The notes beneath the pieces are model-generated. The model saw only the letters and a list, made by a program, of their open reading frames with translations. It had not been told where the DNA came from and ran no database searches. A stretch of DNA of 48,009 bases from Actinomadura physcomitrii (GTDB taxonomy: Bacteria; Actinomycetota; Actinomycetes; Streptosporangiales; Streptosporangiaceae): positions 83,634 to 131,642 of the forward strand of contig NZ_WBMS02000023.1 of the NCBI RefSeq assembly GCF_008923205.2, in the 5' to 3' direction. A program made the position numbers and the translations under genes. Below are positions 1-8,137 of this stretch, piece after piece. Position 1 is the first letter of the stretch; each line of letters begins with the position of its first letter.

Positions 1-66
1 CCGTTGACTTGTGGCGTGTCGTGGTTAAGAAGGCGCTCAGAACCACGACACGCCACAAGTCAACGG
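1..66. terminator. Perfect 26-bp-stem inverted repeat, probable terminator
   Basis: Bases 1-26 and 41-66 are exact reverse complements around a 14-nt loop. The right arm overlaps the stop codon of the TetR gene read leftward from 680, so it can act as that gene's terminator. The arm starts CGTTGACTTGTGGCG, which recurs at 47925 and, with small changes, at 20550 and 20659, so this is one member of a repeat family. There is no T-tract, as is common in high-GC actinomycetes. Confidence 0.75.
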
Positions 67-680
67 GGGAGGTAGGGGCTGAGGCCGTGCCAGCAGAAGT
101 CGGTCATGTACCGGGCGGCGTCCTCGACGCTCACCTCGGGATGCCAGGTCCGCCACTGCGCGAGCCGCTCGCACGCGCCGATGATGATCTCGGTGAACGC
201 GGCGATCGCCGGCTCGCCCGCGTTCGGGACGAAGGCGGCAAGCACCCCGGAGATCAGCTCGCTCTGCTGCCGGCGGGTCGCCTCCACCGCCTCGACGGCC
301 TCCTGCGACCCGGCCGTCGGCTCGCGCAGCAGCATCGCGAACGACTTGCTGTGCGCGTCGATGAAGCCGAAGTAGGCGGCCATCCCGCGCCACAGGATGT
401 CCCTGGGGTCGGTGGCGCCCGCCATGGCCTTCTGGGTGACGTCCAGCAGCTCGGCCTTGGACCGGCCCACGCACGCGACGAGCAGCCCGTCCTTGGAGCC
501 GAAGTACTCGTAGAGCATCGGCTTGGAGACGCCGCAGCGCTCGGCGATCTCGTCCATTGAGGTGCCCTGGTAGCCGCGCTCGCCGAAGACCTCCTCGGCC
601 ACGTCCAGCATCTGCCGCTCGCGCTCCGCGCGCGACATCCGGCGGCGGCGCTGCGGGGGACGCGGTGTGGCGGCACTCAC
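60..680 (-). CDS. TetR/AcrR family transcriptional regulator
   Basis: This is a 206-residue one-component repressor. Residues 18-65 form the TetR N-terminal domain, with the helix-turn-helix near 42-60 (SMDEIAERCGVSKPMLYEYF). The C-terminal half is a helical ligand-binding domain. The start is GTG at 680; an in-frame ATG 14 codons later, after an Arg-rich stretch, is an alternative. It is divergent from the flavin monooxygenase at 765 with only 84 bp between them, so it probably controls that gene and itself. The ligand is unknown. The stop codon lies inside the terminal inverted repeat at 1-66. Confidence 0.9.
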   Translation of the reverse strand: MSAATPRPPQRRRRMSRAERERQMLDVAEEVFGERGYQGTSMDEIAERCGVSKPMLYEYFGSKDGLLVACVGRSKAELLDVTQKAMAGATDPRDILWRGMAAYFGFIDAHSKSFAMLLREPTAGSQEAVEAVEATRRQQSELISGVLAAFVPNAGEPAIAAFTEIIIGACERLAQWRTWHPEVSVEDAARYMTDFCWHGLSPYLPR

Positions 681-710
681 AGAAGAATCCTATCCGGTGG
701 ACCTACCGTC

Positions 711-742
711 AGTAATCTACTCATAGTAACTTACTCCGAGTA
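711..742. promoter_or_regulatory. Overlapping palindromes, candidate TetR operator
   Basis: The short intergenic region between the divergent TetR and monooxygenase genes is AT-richer than its surroundings. It holds interlocking palindromes: AGTAATCTACT (711-721), TACTCATAGTA (718-728), AGTAACTTACT (725-735) and TACTCCGAGTA (732-742). AGTAA recurs 14 bp apart. Position and symmetry fit an operator for the adjacent TetR protein. That it binds there is an inference. Confidence 0.55.
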
Positions 743-764
743 GGTTACCGCGAGAGGACGGGAT

Positions 765-2228
765 ATGAGCGAGCGCGCCCCGGCGATCGTCATCATCGGC
801 TCCGGCTTCGCCGGGCTCGGCATGGCGATCCGGCTGAAGCAGTCCGGCTTCCACGACTTCGTCATCCTGGAGAAGAGCGAGGCCCTCGGCGGGACCTGGC
901 ACGACAACACCTATCCCGGCTGCGCCTGCGACGTCCCGTCGCACATGTACTCCTTCTCCTTCGAGCTCAACCCGGGCTGGTCGCGGATGTTCGCCCCGCA
1001 GCCCGAGATCCGCTCCTACCTGGAGCGCACCGCCGACAAGTACCGTGTCCGCGAGCACATCCGCTTCGGCAGCCGCGTCGACGCCATGGAGTACCAGGAC
1101 GACGCCCGCCGCTGGAACGTCACCCTCACCGACGGCACCGTCCTCACCCCCCGCGCCGTCGTCTCCGGCATCGGCGCCCTGCACATCCCCTCCTTCCCCG
1201 ACCTGCCGGGCATCGAGAAGTTCGAGGGCACCACCTTCCACTCCGCCGAGTGGGACCACTCCTACGACCTCACCGGCAAGCGCGTCGCCGTCATCGGGAC
1301 GGGCGCGTCCGCGATCCAGTTCGTCCCGCGGGTCGCGAAGAAGGCCGGCGAGCTGGTGCTGTTCCAGCGGACGCCGCCGTGGATCCAGCGCAAGCCCGAC
1401 TTCCCCTTCCCCAGGCCCGTCCGCACCGTGTTCGACAAGGTGCCCGGGGTCGCCCGCGGGTTCCGCGACGGCATCTACTGGGCGCTGGAGGCCCGCGCGA
1501 TCGGCTTCACCATCGACCCGCGGCTGTCGGGCCCGCAGGAGTGGCTCGCCCGCTGGCACCTGCACAGGCAGGTCCGCGACCCGGAACTGCGCGCCAAGGT
1601 CACCCCGGACTACACCATCGGCTGCAAGCGCATCCTGCTGTCCAACGACTACTACCCGGCCCTCAGCCGCCCGAATGTGACGGTCGAGACGTCCGGCATC
1701 GCCGAGGTGCGGGAGCACTCCGTCGTCACCGAGGACGGCGAGGAGCACGAGGTCGACTGCATCATCTACGGCACCGGCTTCAAGGTCGTCGACGCGCTCA
1801 ACGAGCTGCGCGTCACCGGCCGCGACGGCGTCAAGCTCCAGGAGATCTGGGCCGCCGGCATCGAGGCGCACCGCGGCACCATGATCCCCGGCATGCCGAA
1901 CTTCTTCATGCTGCTCGGCCCGAACACCGGCCTCGGCCACAACTCCGTCGTCTTCATGATCGAGGTGCAGATCCAGCAGGTGCTCAGCTGCCTGCGGCTG
2001 CTGCAGGACACCGGCGCCGTCGCGCTCGAGCCGAAGCCCGAGGCGGCCCGCCGCTTCAACGACCGGATGCAGCGGCGGCTGCGCCGCGCCGTCTGGAACG
2101 AGGGCGGCTGCAGCAGCTGGTACCTCGACGACCAGGGCGTCAACCGGACGCTCTGGCCCGGGCACACCTTCGAGTTCTGGGCCGGCAACCGCAAGGCCAA
2201 GCCCGAGGAGTACCTCCTCACCCGCTGA
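765..2228 (+). CDS. Baeyer-Villiger-type flavin monooxygenase
   Basis: This 487-residue cytosolic enzyme probably uses FAD, NADPH and O2 to insert oxygen into ketones. It has an N-terminal FAD Rossmann motif GSGFAGLG (12-19), the Baeyer-Villiger fingerprint FEGTTFHSAEWD (153-164, matching FxGxxxHxxxW-P/D) and a second dinucleotide motif, GTGASA (178-183). The length fits single-chain class B monooxygenases. The ATG at 765 follows a GAGAGG ribosome site. It is divergent from a TetR gene that is likely its regulator. The substrate cannot be read from sequence; cyclic or steroid-like ketones are common for relatives. N-hydroxylating relatives share the fold but usually differ in the fingerprint. 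Confidence 0.85.
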   Translation: MSERAPAIVIIGSGFAGLGMAIRLKQSGFHDFVILEKSEALGGTWHDNTYPGCACDVPSHMYSFSFELNPGWSRMFAPQPEIRSYLERTADKYRVREHIRFGSRVDAMEYQDDARRWNVTLTDGTVLTPRAVVSGIGALHIPSFPDLPGIEKFEGTTFHSAEWDHSYDLTGKRVAVIGTGASAIQFVPRVAKKAGELVLFQRTPPWIQRKPDFPFPRPVRTVFDKVPGVARGFRDGIYWALEARAIGFTIDPRLSGPQEWLARWHLHRQVRDPELRAKVTPDYTIGCKRILLSNDYYPALSRPNVTVETSGIAEVREHSVVTEDGEEHEVDCIIYGTGFKVVDALNELRVTGRDGVKLQEIWAAGIEAHRGTMIPGMPNFFMLLGPNTGLGHNSVVFMIEVQIQQVLSCLRLLQDTGAVALEPKPEAARRFNDRMQRRLRRAVWNEGGCSSWYLDDQGVNRTLWPGHTFEFWAGNRKAKPEEYLLTR

Positions 2229-2289
2229 CCCCGGCGCCCGGCCCGTCACCCGCCGCACGGACGCGCCGGCCGCCGGCCCCGGCGGCCGG

Positions 2290-2937
2290 CTACTTCTCCG
2301 GGGCGAACATCGGGCGGAAGCCCGCGACGAGCTGCCGGACCACCGGGCGCTGCTCGGCGGGCGTGCGGCCGCGCAGGTCGTGGATCGGGTCGAGGCCGTC
2401 GTAGTACGGCGCGAGCGCCAGGAACGGCAGCAGCGTGAGGATCATCGTGGCGAGGACCTGCAGGTCGGCGTCCTCGCGGATGCCGCCCTCCGCCTTCCAC
2501 AGCTCCAGCGTCGGGTGGATGACCTGCAGGTAGTGCTGGTTCGCGGTGTCGCGCACCACCGACCGGACGCTGTTGTCCAGCTCGAAGTTCGTCGCGGCGG
2601 TGACGGCCCGCTCCAGCGGGTGGTCGGCCATGTACTCGGTCCAGTCGCACAGCACGTCGAACAGCCACTCGTCGAAGGACTGGTCGAAGTCGACGCGGGC
2701 GATCCGCCGCTCCATCTCCTCGCGGATCCGGCGGGACGCCTCGTCGCACACGAACGCGAAGAACTCCAGCTTGTCGCTGAAGTACTGGAACAGCGAGCCC
2801 TTGGCGATGCCGGCCTCGCGGGCGATGGTGTTCAGGCTGCCGGTCGAGTACCCGTGCTCCCCGAACTCGCGCATCGCCACCTCGAGCACCCGTTCCCGCT
2901 TGGCGACGTTGAGGCGGAACCACGTGGACGTTGGCAT
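2290..2937 (-). CDS. TetR/AcrR family transcriptional regulator
   Basis: A 215-residue TetR-type regulator. The DNA-binding domain is at about 10-60, with SLNTIAREAGIAKGSLFQYF as the helix-turn-helix. I chose the ATG at 2937 because translation further upstream gives Pro/Arg-rich sequence unlike the family. It converges on the monooxygenase gene (62 bp apart) and lies 80 bp downstream of the SDR gene on the same strand, so it may be co-transcribed with that gene. The target and ligand are unknown. Confidence 0.88.
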   Translation of the reverse strand: MPTSTWFRLNVAKRERVLEVAMREFGEHGYSTGSLNTIAREAGIAKGSLFQYFSDKLEFFAFVCDEASRRIREEMERRIARVDFDQSFDEWLFDVLCDWTEYMADHPLERAVTAATNFELDNSVRSVVRDTANQHYLQVIHPTLELWKAEGGIREDADLQVLATMILTLLPFLALAPYYDGLDPIHDLRGRTPAEQRPVVRQLVAGFRPMFAPEK

Positions 2938-3017
2938 GGACCCCTTCGACTTTCCGTCAGGAACCGGTAACCCAGAGGTCAGGATAACGGTCCGTCGCTT
3001 CTCATGTGAACCAAACG

Positions 3018-3845
3018 TCACTCTCGCGCGTCGGCGTTCGCCCCCGTGTGTGCACCCGTGTTCGCATCGGTGGCCGGTTCGAGGTACCGGAGGGTGAACT
3101 CGGCGGACGCGAAGTCGCCGCCCTGCGGCGTGCCCGGCCCGACGAACGTGTCCGGAATGCCGTGGTTCGCCGCGTCGTCCCGCGGCCGGTAGCCGAGCCT
3201 GTCGTCCAGCTCCCAGAACCGCCGGGCGTTCGCCGACACCGCGTACGCGGCGAGGAACCCCGGCGCCGGGACCGTCAGCGCCGCCAGCACGAACCCGGCG
3301 CAGTCCCGGTGGCTCAGCCAGGTCGCCAGGTGGCGCGGCTCGCTCGGCACCGCGTCGAGGCTGCCGATGCGCAGGCACACCACGTCCAGCCCGAACTTGT
3401 CGACGTACAGCCGGGCGAGCGCCTCCACCGCGACCTTGCTGACCCCGTACAGGCCGTCCGGGCGCGGCGGCATCTCCGCCGACACCGTCTCGGTGGACGG
3501 GTACAGGCCGGTCAGCCGGTTGCTGCTGGCCAGCACCACGCGCCGGACGCCGGTCACCCGCGCCGCCTCCAGCATTCGCTGCGTGCCCAGGATGTTGCCC
3601 TCGACCAGCTCCGGGAACGGCGCCTCGTCGCGCACCCCGGCGAGGTGCACGACCGCGTCCGCGCCCGCGATGATCTCCGCCGCGTCCGACAGGTCGGTCC
3701 GGTGCACCACCTCGTTCGGCGCCTCGGCCTCCAGCGGCACCCGGTCGGCCAGCACCAGCGTGCCCGCCGCCTCGCGCAGCGGCCCCCGCACGGCGGAGCC
3801 GACCCGGCCCGCCGCCCCCGTCAGCACGATCCTTCCCAACGTCAT
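3018..3845 (-). CDS. NAD-dependent SDR, uronate-dehydrogenase-like
   Basis: This is a 275-residue extended short-chain dehydrogenase. The NAD-binding motif TGAAGRVG is at 9-16 and the catalytic elements are SSN (107-109) and YGVSK (Tyr133, Lys137). The short length, the LTGLYP stretch and the PRPDGLYGVSK context resemble uronate dehydrogenases, which oxidise D-glucuronate or galacturonate to the aldarolactone. The C-terminal 15 residues are Thr/Gly/Asn/Ala repeats with no clear role. The ATG at 3845 is the first start in frame with the Rossmann motif. A nucleoside-sugar epimerase is the alternative, but the chain is short for one. Confidence 0.7.
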   Translation of the reverse strand: MTLGRIVLTGAAGRVGSAVRGPLREAAGTLVLADRVPLEAEAPNEVVHRTDLSDAAEIIAGADAVVHLAGVRDEAPFPELVEGNILGTQRMLEAARVTGVRRVVLASSNRLTGLYPSTETVSAEMPPRPDGLYGVSKVAVEALARLYVDKFGLDVVCLRIGSLDAVPSEPRHLATWLSHRDCAGFVLAALTVPAPGFLAAYAVSANARRFWELDDRLGYRPRDDAANHGIPDTFVGPGTPQGGDFASAEFTLRYLEPATDANTGAHTGANADARE

Positions 3846-4284
3846 GTCCCGCAGTCTCTCAGCGTGCGGGCGAGCCCGGCGCAGCGGCCTCGTCCGGCGG
3901 TCCGCTCCTCGGCGGACCCGCGGATTTATCGCGGCGTGTTCTTTTTGGGCTTCGATAATGCCGGAGTGCGGAGGTCGAAATCGCTGCTGACGCGGCGCTG
4001 ATTCGTTGGCCCCGACGGTGTCGCGGTGACCGCGCCCGACCGCCGCACCGGAGGTCCGCTGCGTCCGGAGAACGGCGCCGGCTCGCCGGACGCCATGGTC
4101 CGAGGGAGGGCTCGGGCCTTCCACGCGTCCCGATGCGCGTTTGCTGATAATGCGGGGTATTGACGGTCCGGCGTAATTCGTCGTCCGCTGACAACCTTTT
4201 CCGTGGTCCTTGAAGCGTCATTCGGCAGCTGATTCGATCGCCTCATCGATCGGGATGGAAACCGAGAGGTGGAGGTGGGGGCGG
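3846..4284. other. Non-coding region between divergent genes
   Basis: About 440 bp separate the SDR start from the chosen start of the secreted protein. I see no credible gene. AT-rich islands include two GATAAT hexamers (near 3955 and 4147) and a TTGACG at 4161-4166, any of which could belong to promoters. None has a well-spaced partner I would defend. Confidence 0.4.
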
Positions 4285-5511
4285 GTGCGCTCACGGTCGG
4301 CCGGCGGTGCGGTGTTCGCGGGGCTCGGGGTGGCGGCGGTGCTCGCCGTGTCCGGCGCGTCACCGGTGATCGCCGAGCCCGCGCCGTCGACGTCCCCGTC
4401 CGGTGAATCGCCTGCGCCGTCCGACAGCCCCACGCCGACGCCGACCGGCTCGCCGACGGACGACCCGACCACGCCGCCGCCGGACACGGGCACGCCGACG
4501 CCCACCGACTCGGCCACGCCCACGCCGACGCAGACCACGACGCCGACCCCGTCGCACACGCCGACGCACCCGCCCGACGATCCGGGCGGGCCGGCGAAGC
4601 CGGTGCTGGCGGTCGCGGCGACGGTGTCGTCGGCGACGGTCAGCCCCGGCGGCTCGGTCACCGCGACCGTGCGGGTGTCGGCGACCGGTGCGACCGCCTC
4701 CGGGACCGTGCTGCGGGCGTCGGCGACGGGCGGCGCCACGACCGACCCGTCCGAGCAGGGCCTCGGCGGCGTGGGAGCGGGCGGGACGTCCGCGACCGTG
4801 ACCGTCCGGGTTCCCGCCGACGCGAAGCCCGGCACGATCCGGCTCACCCTCCGGGCGTCGGCGTCGCACGCGGCCACCCGGACCCGGACCTACACGCTCG
4901 TCGTCACCGAGCCGTCCGGCGCGCTGCCGCCCGGCATCGGCCCGACCTCCCTGCCGCCCGGCGTCCCGCCGATCACGGCCGCGAGCGTGCCCGGCCTGAC
5001 CGGGCCGGACGTCGTGCTGCCGCCGGTCGTCGGCCCCCGGACCGCGCCCGCCCCGATCGCGCCGGTGCCGGTGGCGAACCTGCGCGCGCTGCCCGCCGAC
5101 TCCTCGGACCTCGACGACCTGACGGCCCTGCAGGCGGGCGTGCTGGCCGCGATGGCCTCCTCGGTGGCGCTGCTGCTCCTCAGACTGCGGCTGGCCCGCC
5201 GGGAGGGCGTCTCGCCCCGGCGGCCCGGCCGCCTCCACCCGCGCGGCGCCCGCGACCGCCCCGCCGGGGCGCCGGTCCGCCCCGCCGGGCGGCCGGTGCG
5301 GCCCGTCCCGCCGCAGCCGGTACGGCCCCGGCCGAGGAAGGCGGACCCGCGGCCCGCGGCGGTGTGGACGGTCGCGTCCTGGACGACCCCGGAAGCGCAG
5401 GCGGCGCTGCGCGCCGAGGCCGCGCCCGAGGTGAACTGGCGGGAGCCGGAGCCCGCCGCCAGGCGGCGCCGCGGCCCGCGCCTCGCGCTCCTGCCCGCCC
5501 GTGCCCGCTAG
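4285..5511 (+). CDS. Secreted, membrane-anchored Pro/Thr/Ser-rich protein
   Basis: I do not recognise the family. From GTG 4285 the protein has 408 residues: a signal peptide (about 1-30, charged start then a hydrophobic run ending near SPVIAEP), a low-complexity Pro/Thr/Ser stalk (about 31-105), a beta-rich Ig-like domain (about 107-215, COG1361/CARDB-like by pattern), a Pro/Gly linker, one transmembrane helix at about 282-302 and a basic Arg/Pro cytoplasmic tail of about 100 residues. GTG 4285 was preferred over ATG 4255 because GGAGG (4271-4275) sits 9 nt upstream and the signal peptide begins there. The topology suggests a cell-surface protein; no function is assigned. Confidence 0.65.
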   Translation: MRSRSAGGAVFAGLGVAAVLAVSGASPVIAEPAPSTSPSGESPAPSDSPTPTPTGSPTDDPTTPPPDTGTPTPTDSATPTPTQTTTPTPSHTPTHPPDDPGGPAKPVLAVAATVSSATVSPGGSVTATVRVSATGATASGTVLRASATGGATTDPSEQGLGGVGAGGTSATVTVRVPADAKPGTIRLTLRASASHAATRTRTYTLVVTEPSGALPPGIGPTSLPPGVPPITAASVPGLTGPDVVLPPVVGPRTAPAPIAPVPVANLRALPADSSDLDDLTALQAGVLAAMASSVALLLLRLRLARREGVSPRRPGRLHPRGARDRPAGAPVRPAGRPVRPVPPQPVRPRPRKADPRPAAVWTVASWTTPEAQAALRAEAAPEVNWREPEPAARRRRGPRLALLPARAR

Positions 5512-5539
5512 CCCGCGGCCCGCAGAGCCGGCGGGGCCG

Positions 5540-6181
5540 TCAGCGGGCCAGCCGGATCAGGATGCGGCACACCTCGTCGATGATCTCGGCGGCCTCCGCC
5601 TCGCCCTCGGCCGTCGCGATCTCCCGGCCCGCCTCGCCGATCACGGTGGTCAGCACCAGGCTCAGCACCTGCCCGGCGCGGCCCGCCGGGGTCCCGGCGG
5701 TGCCGTGCAGCAGCTTGGTGTTCTGCGCGATCCAGTGCTGTGCCCGGCTGCGGCGCATCAGCGACGAGCCGGACGGCCCCTCGCCGCCGTGGAACAGCCG
5801 CGCCGCCTCCCGCCGCTCCCAGCACACCCGCAGGTAGGCGCGGGCGCCCGCGATGAACAGCGCGATCGGGTCGTCCTCGCCGGCCTTGCGGGCGGCGGAC
5901 ACCGCCCGCGCGGCGCTGTCCTCCTGCTCCTCGGTGAGCTCCTCCCACAGCGCCACGTACAGCCCGGCCTTGCCGCCGTAGTGGTGGTACAGGCTGCCGA
6001 CGCTGATGCCGGACCGCTCGACGATCTCGGCGATGCCCGCGTCGGCGTAGCCGCGGTCGGCGAACACCCGCTGCGCCGCGGTCAGCAGCGCCTGCCGGGT
6101 CGCGTCCGCGCGCGCCCACTGCCGCCGGTCGGGCCCGGCCTCGCCCGCGCCGCCCGCCGGGCGCGTCCTGCTCGTGGTCAT
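5540..6181 (-). CDS. TetR/AcrR family transcriptional regulator
   Basis: A 213-residue TetR-type protein. After an Ala/Gly-rich N-terminal tail the helix-turn-helix reads GIAEIVERSGISVGSLYHHY, and the C-terminal domain is helical. The ATG at 6181 begins MTTSRT; an upstream in-frame start would add an implausible 13 residues. It converges on the secreted-protein gene with 28 bp between stops and has no obvious divergent partner, so its target may be elsewhere. Confidence 0.88.
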   Translation of the reverse strand: MTTSRTRPAGGAGEAGPDRRQWARADATRQALLTAAQRVFADRGYADAGIAEIVERSGISVGSLYHHYGGKAGLYVALWEELTEEQEDSAARAVSAARKAGEDDPIALFIAGARAYLRVCWERREAARLFHGGEGPSGSSLMRRSRAQHWIAQNTKLLHGTAGTPAGRAGQVLSLVLTTVIGEAGREIATAEGEAEAAEIIDEVCRILIRLAR

Positions 6182-6295
6182 CCCCACATCGTGCCCGGAT
6201 CGCGGCCGGGCCACCAGCACGCGGCGCCGATCACGTCCCGGCGCCGGCCGGCCGCCCCTACCGTTCGCCCTACCGATCGCACCGCCGGACGCAAC

Positions 6296-7207
6296 TCAGT
6301 ACCAGTGGTGTGCGGACCACCACGACCACGCTCCGCACGGATCGTGGTAGCGGGCCTTGATGTAGCCGAGACCCCACGCGATCTGCGTGGGGGAGCTGGT
6401 GCGCCAGTCGGCGCCCGCGCTCGCGAGCTTGGAGCCGGGCAGCGCCTGCGGGATCCCGTACGCGCCGCTGCCGGGGTTGACGGCCCGCTCGTTCCAGCCG
6501 CTCTCGTGGTTCCAGAGCGTCAGCAGCGACGACCAGCAGTTGCCCCAGCCCTTGGCCGCGTTCATCTTCTTGCCGTACGCCTTGTTCTGCGCGGCGCTCG
6601 GGTTGGACTTGGCGAGCCGCTCCTTCTCCTTCTCGGCCTTCAGCTTCGCGCGGGCCGCCGCGTCCTTCTTGGCCTGCTCCTTGAGCTTCTTCAGGTACGC
6701 CTGGTGCTCCTTGTAGGCCCGCTCCTTGGCGCTCGCTATGGAGTCGGCGGTGATGGCGTCCATGTCGAAGCCCTGGAGACGGGCGAGCATGTCGTTGGTC
6801 GACACGGGCCCGTTCGCCGCGACCTTCGGCGGGTCGGCCTCGCCCAGCAGCTTGTTCCAGTCGACGAACACCACCGCGCCCGCGAGCACAGCGATGCCCG
6901 CGACCGTGATGGTGACGTTGTGGGTGAGCAGCTTCCAGGCGCGCCGCCGCTTCTCGGGGCGGTAGCGCGCGGGCAGATCCCGCGGCCCGCCCCCGTACGG
7001 ACCGGAAGGTCCGGAAGGCCCGTACGGGTCGGACGAGGCGAGCGCGTCGAGCGCCTCGGGGGACTGCCTCGGCGCCGGGACCCGGGCCGCCCCGCGGCCG
7101 CCGGCGCCCCGCTCCGCGGCCCGCCCCCGGCCGCCGCGCCGCTGCTCGGAGCGGGTGCGGCCGGAGGCGGAACCGGTGCGTCTGCGCGTGCCGTGACTCT
7201 GTGGCAT
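6296..7207 (-). CDS. Membrane-anchored lytic-transglycosylase-like protein
   Basis: A 303-residue protein with a basic, Gly/Pro-rich cytoplasmic N-terminus (1-96), one transmembrane helix (about 97-116), a Lys/Ala/Glu-rich coiled-coil stretch (about 158-205) and a C-terminal lysozyme-fold domain (about 215-303). NHESGW supplies the likely catalytic Glu235, and GAYGIPQALPGSK matches the SLT/resuscitation-like signature. Cys224 and a Cys near the C-terminus could form a disulfide outside the cell. The probable role is cleavage of peptidoglycan glycan strands during wall remodelling. The ATG at 7207 lacks a clear ribosome site. No operon partner is apparent. Confidence 0.8.
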   Translation of the reverse strand: MPQSHGTRRRTGSASGRTRSEQRRGGRGRAAERGAGGRGAARVPAPRQSPEALDALASSDPYGPSGPSGPYGGGPRDLPARYRPEKRRRAWKLLTHNVTITVAGIAVLAGAVVFVDWNKLLGEADPPKVAANGPVSTNDMLARLQGFDMDAITADSIASAKERAYKEHQAYLKKLKEQAKKDAAARAKLKAEKEKERLAKSNPSAAQNKAYGKKMNAAKGWGNCWSSLLTLWNHESGWNERAVNPGSGAYGIPQALPGSKLASAGADWRTSSPTQIAWGLGYIKARYHDPCGAWSWWSAHHWY

Positions 7208-7309
7208 AGGAGAAGACTGCCTTATCGCCCGGGTCCTGTGTTGTCGATGACGATGTACGCAGGCGATGTCACGGACGGTTCACCGCTCGTCCGGCCGGCT
7301 CCGCCGGGG

Positions 7310-7846
7310 TCACAGCTCGAGGTCGCCGGCCGCGAGCCGGGCCGGCTGGAGCGCCTCGAACAGCGCGCGGTGCATCCCGTCGAGCGGCGCGAGCGCGCCC
7401 GCCGGGTCCTCCAGCGCGAGGTTCGCGGCGTTGACCCGCTCGCGTCCCGCCGCGGTGATCCGCACGAGGGTGGCGCGCCGGTCCCGGGGGTGCCGGGCCC
7501 GCTCGACGAGCCCGGCGGCCTCCAGCTGGTCCACGGTCAGCTTCACGGTCGTCGGGTGCGTCATCAGGATCCGGCCGAGGGTGCTCAGCCGGGCGTTCCC
7601 GGCGCCGATCAGCGCCAGCGTGGTCAGCAGGAAGTAGCCGGTGCGGCTCAGCCCGAACCGCTTCAGCTCGGTGTCGAGCGCCTTCTTGAGCATCTGGTGG
7701 AGCCGTTCGACGGAGCTGATCGCCATGAACGGCCACGGCCCGCCGGCCATGCCCTGCCCCGACCAGCGGTCCCTGATGCCGGTGACCAGCGGGTCGACGC
7801 CATCCTCCCGGGCTTGTTCCGCGCCTTGCCGCGCCTCGGTACGCAC
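7310..7846 (-). CDS. MarR family transcriptional regulator, divergent from mce operon
   Basis: A 178-residue winged-helix regulator. The core runs from FGLSRTGYFLLTTLALIGAG through STLGRILMTHPTTVKLTVDQ (recognition helix) to ARHPRDRRATLVRITAAG (wing), the usual MarR order. GTG 7846 was chosen because extension upstream runs into the divergent promoter region, though ATG 7948 is in frame and no strong ribosome site decides it. It is divergent from the yrbE/mce operon, so it may control lipid import; this is inferred from position only. Confidence 0.8.
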   Translation of the reverse strand: MRTEARQGAEQAREDGVDPLVTGIRDRWSGQGMAGGPWPFMAISSVERLHQMLKKALDTELKRFGLSRTGYFLLTTLALIGAGNARLSTLGRILMTHPTTVKLTVDQLEAAGLVERARHPRDRRATLVRITAAGRERVNAANLALEDPAGALAPLDGMHRALFEALQPARLAAGDLEL

Positions 7847-7975
7847 GCCGGAGATCGTAGCTTCTGACAAATCAAGATGTAAGTACTCGCTTTTTAGAAC
7901 TTGTTCCAATAGAGTGCTCCAGATCACAAGCGGGACGCCTGTGTCCATGTGACCCTGGTGGCCCGCGAGTGGTAC

Positions 7976-7993
7976 CGGTCTCGACCGAGACCG
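7976..7993. promoter_or_regulatory. 18-bp palindrome upstream of the mce operon
   Basis: CGGTCTCG and CGAGACCG are perfect 8-bp arms around a 2-bp centre. The site lies in the 249-bp space between the divergent MarR gene and the first translated codon of the mce operon. Its size and symmetry fit a dimeric repressor site. The neighbouring MarR is the obvious candidate ligand, by inference. Confidence 0.5.
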
Positions 7994-8095
7994 CGGTGGC
8001 GCGGCACGCCGGCAGCACAGCAGCGGCGCCCCGTGGTAGGGCAGGGAACCGGAGTATCGGATGGGCGCCGACGTCCGAGAACGAAGGAGGCTGGG

Positions 8096-8137
8096 ATGAC
8101 CCTTCACGCACCCCCCGCGGGGGAGGGCACCGGCTGA
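8096..8137 (+). CDS. 13-residue leader peptide coupled to yrbE
   Basis: ATG 8096 is preceded by the strongest ribosome site in the region, GAAGGAGG (8082-8089), and encodes MTLHAPPAGEGTG. Its stop TGA (8135-8137) overlaps the ATG of the first yrbE gene as TGATG. The yrbE start has no separate strong site, so ribosomes probably reach yrbE by termination-reinitiation. Many mce loci have the Mkl/MceG ATPase here; this peptide shows no ATPase remnant. It might instead be the tail of a longer in-frame reading from 7949. Confidence 0.5.
   Translation: MTLHAPPAGEGTG

Noticed and set aside
717..2258. Long open frame opposite the monooxygenase (over 500 codons)
   Set aside because: Low-complexity Ala/Arg/Gly/Asp translation, typical antisense shadow of a high-GC gene; the plus-strand frame has clear motifs.
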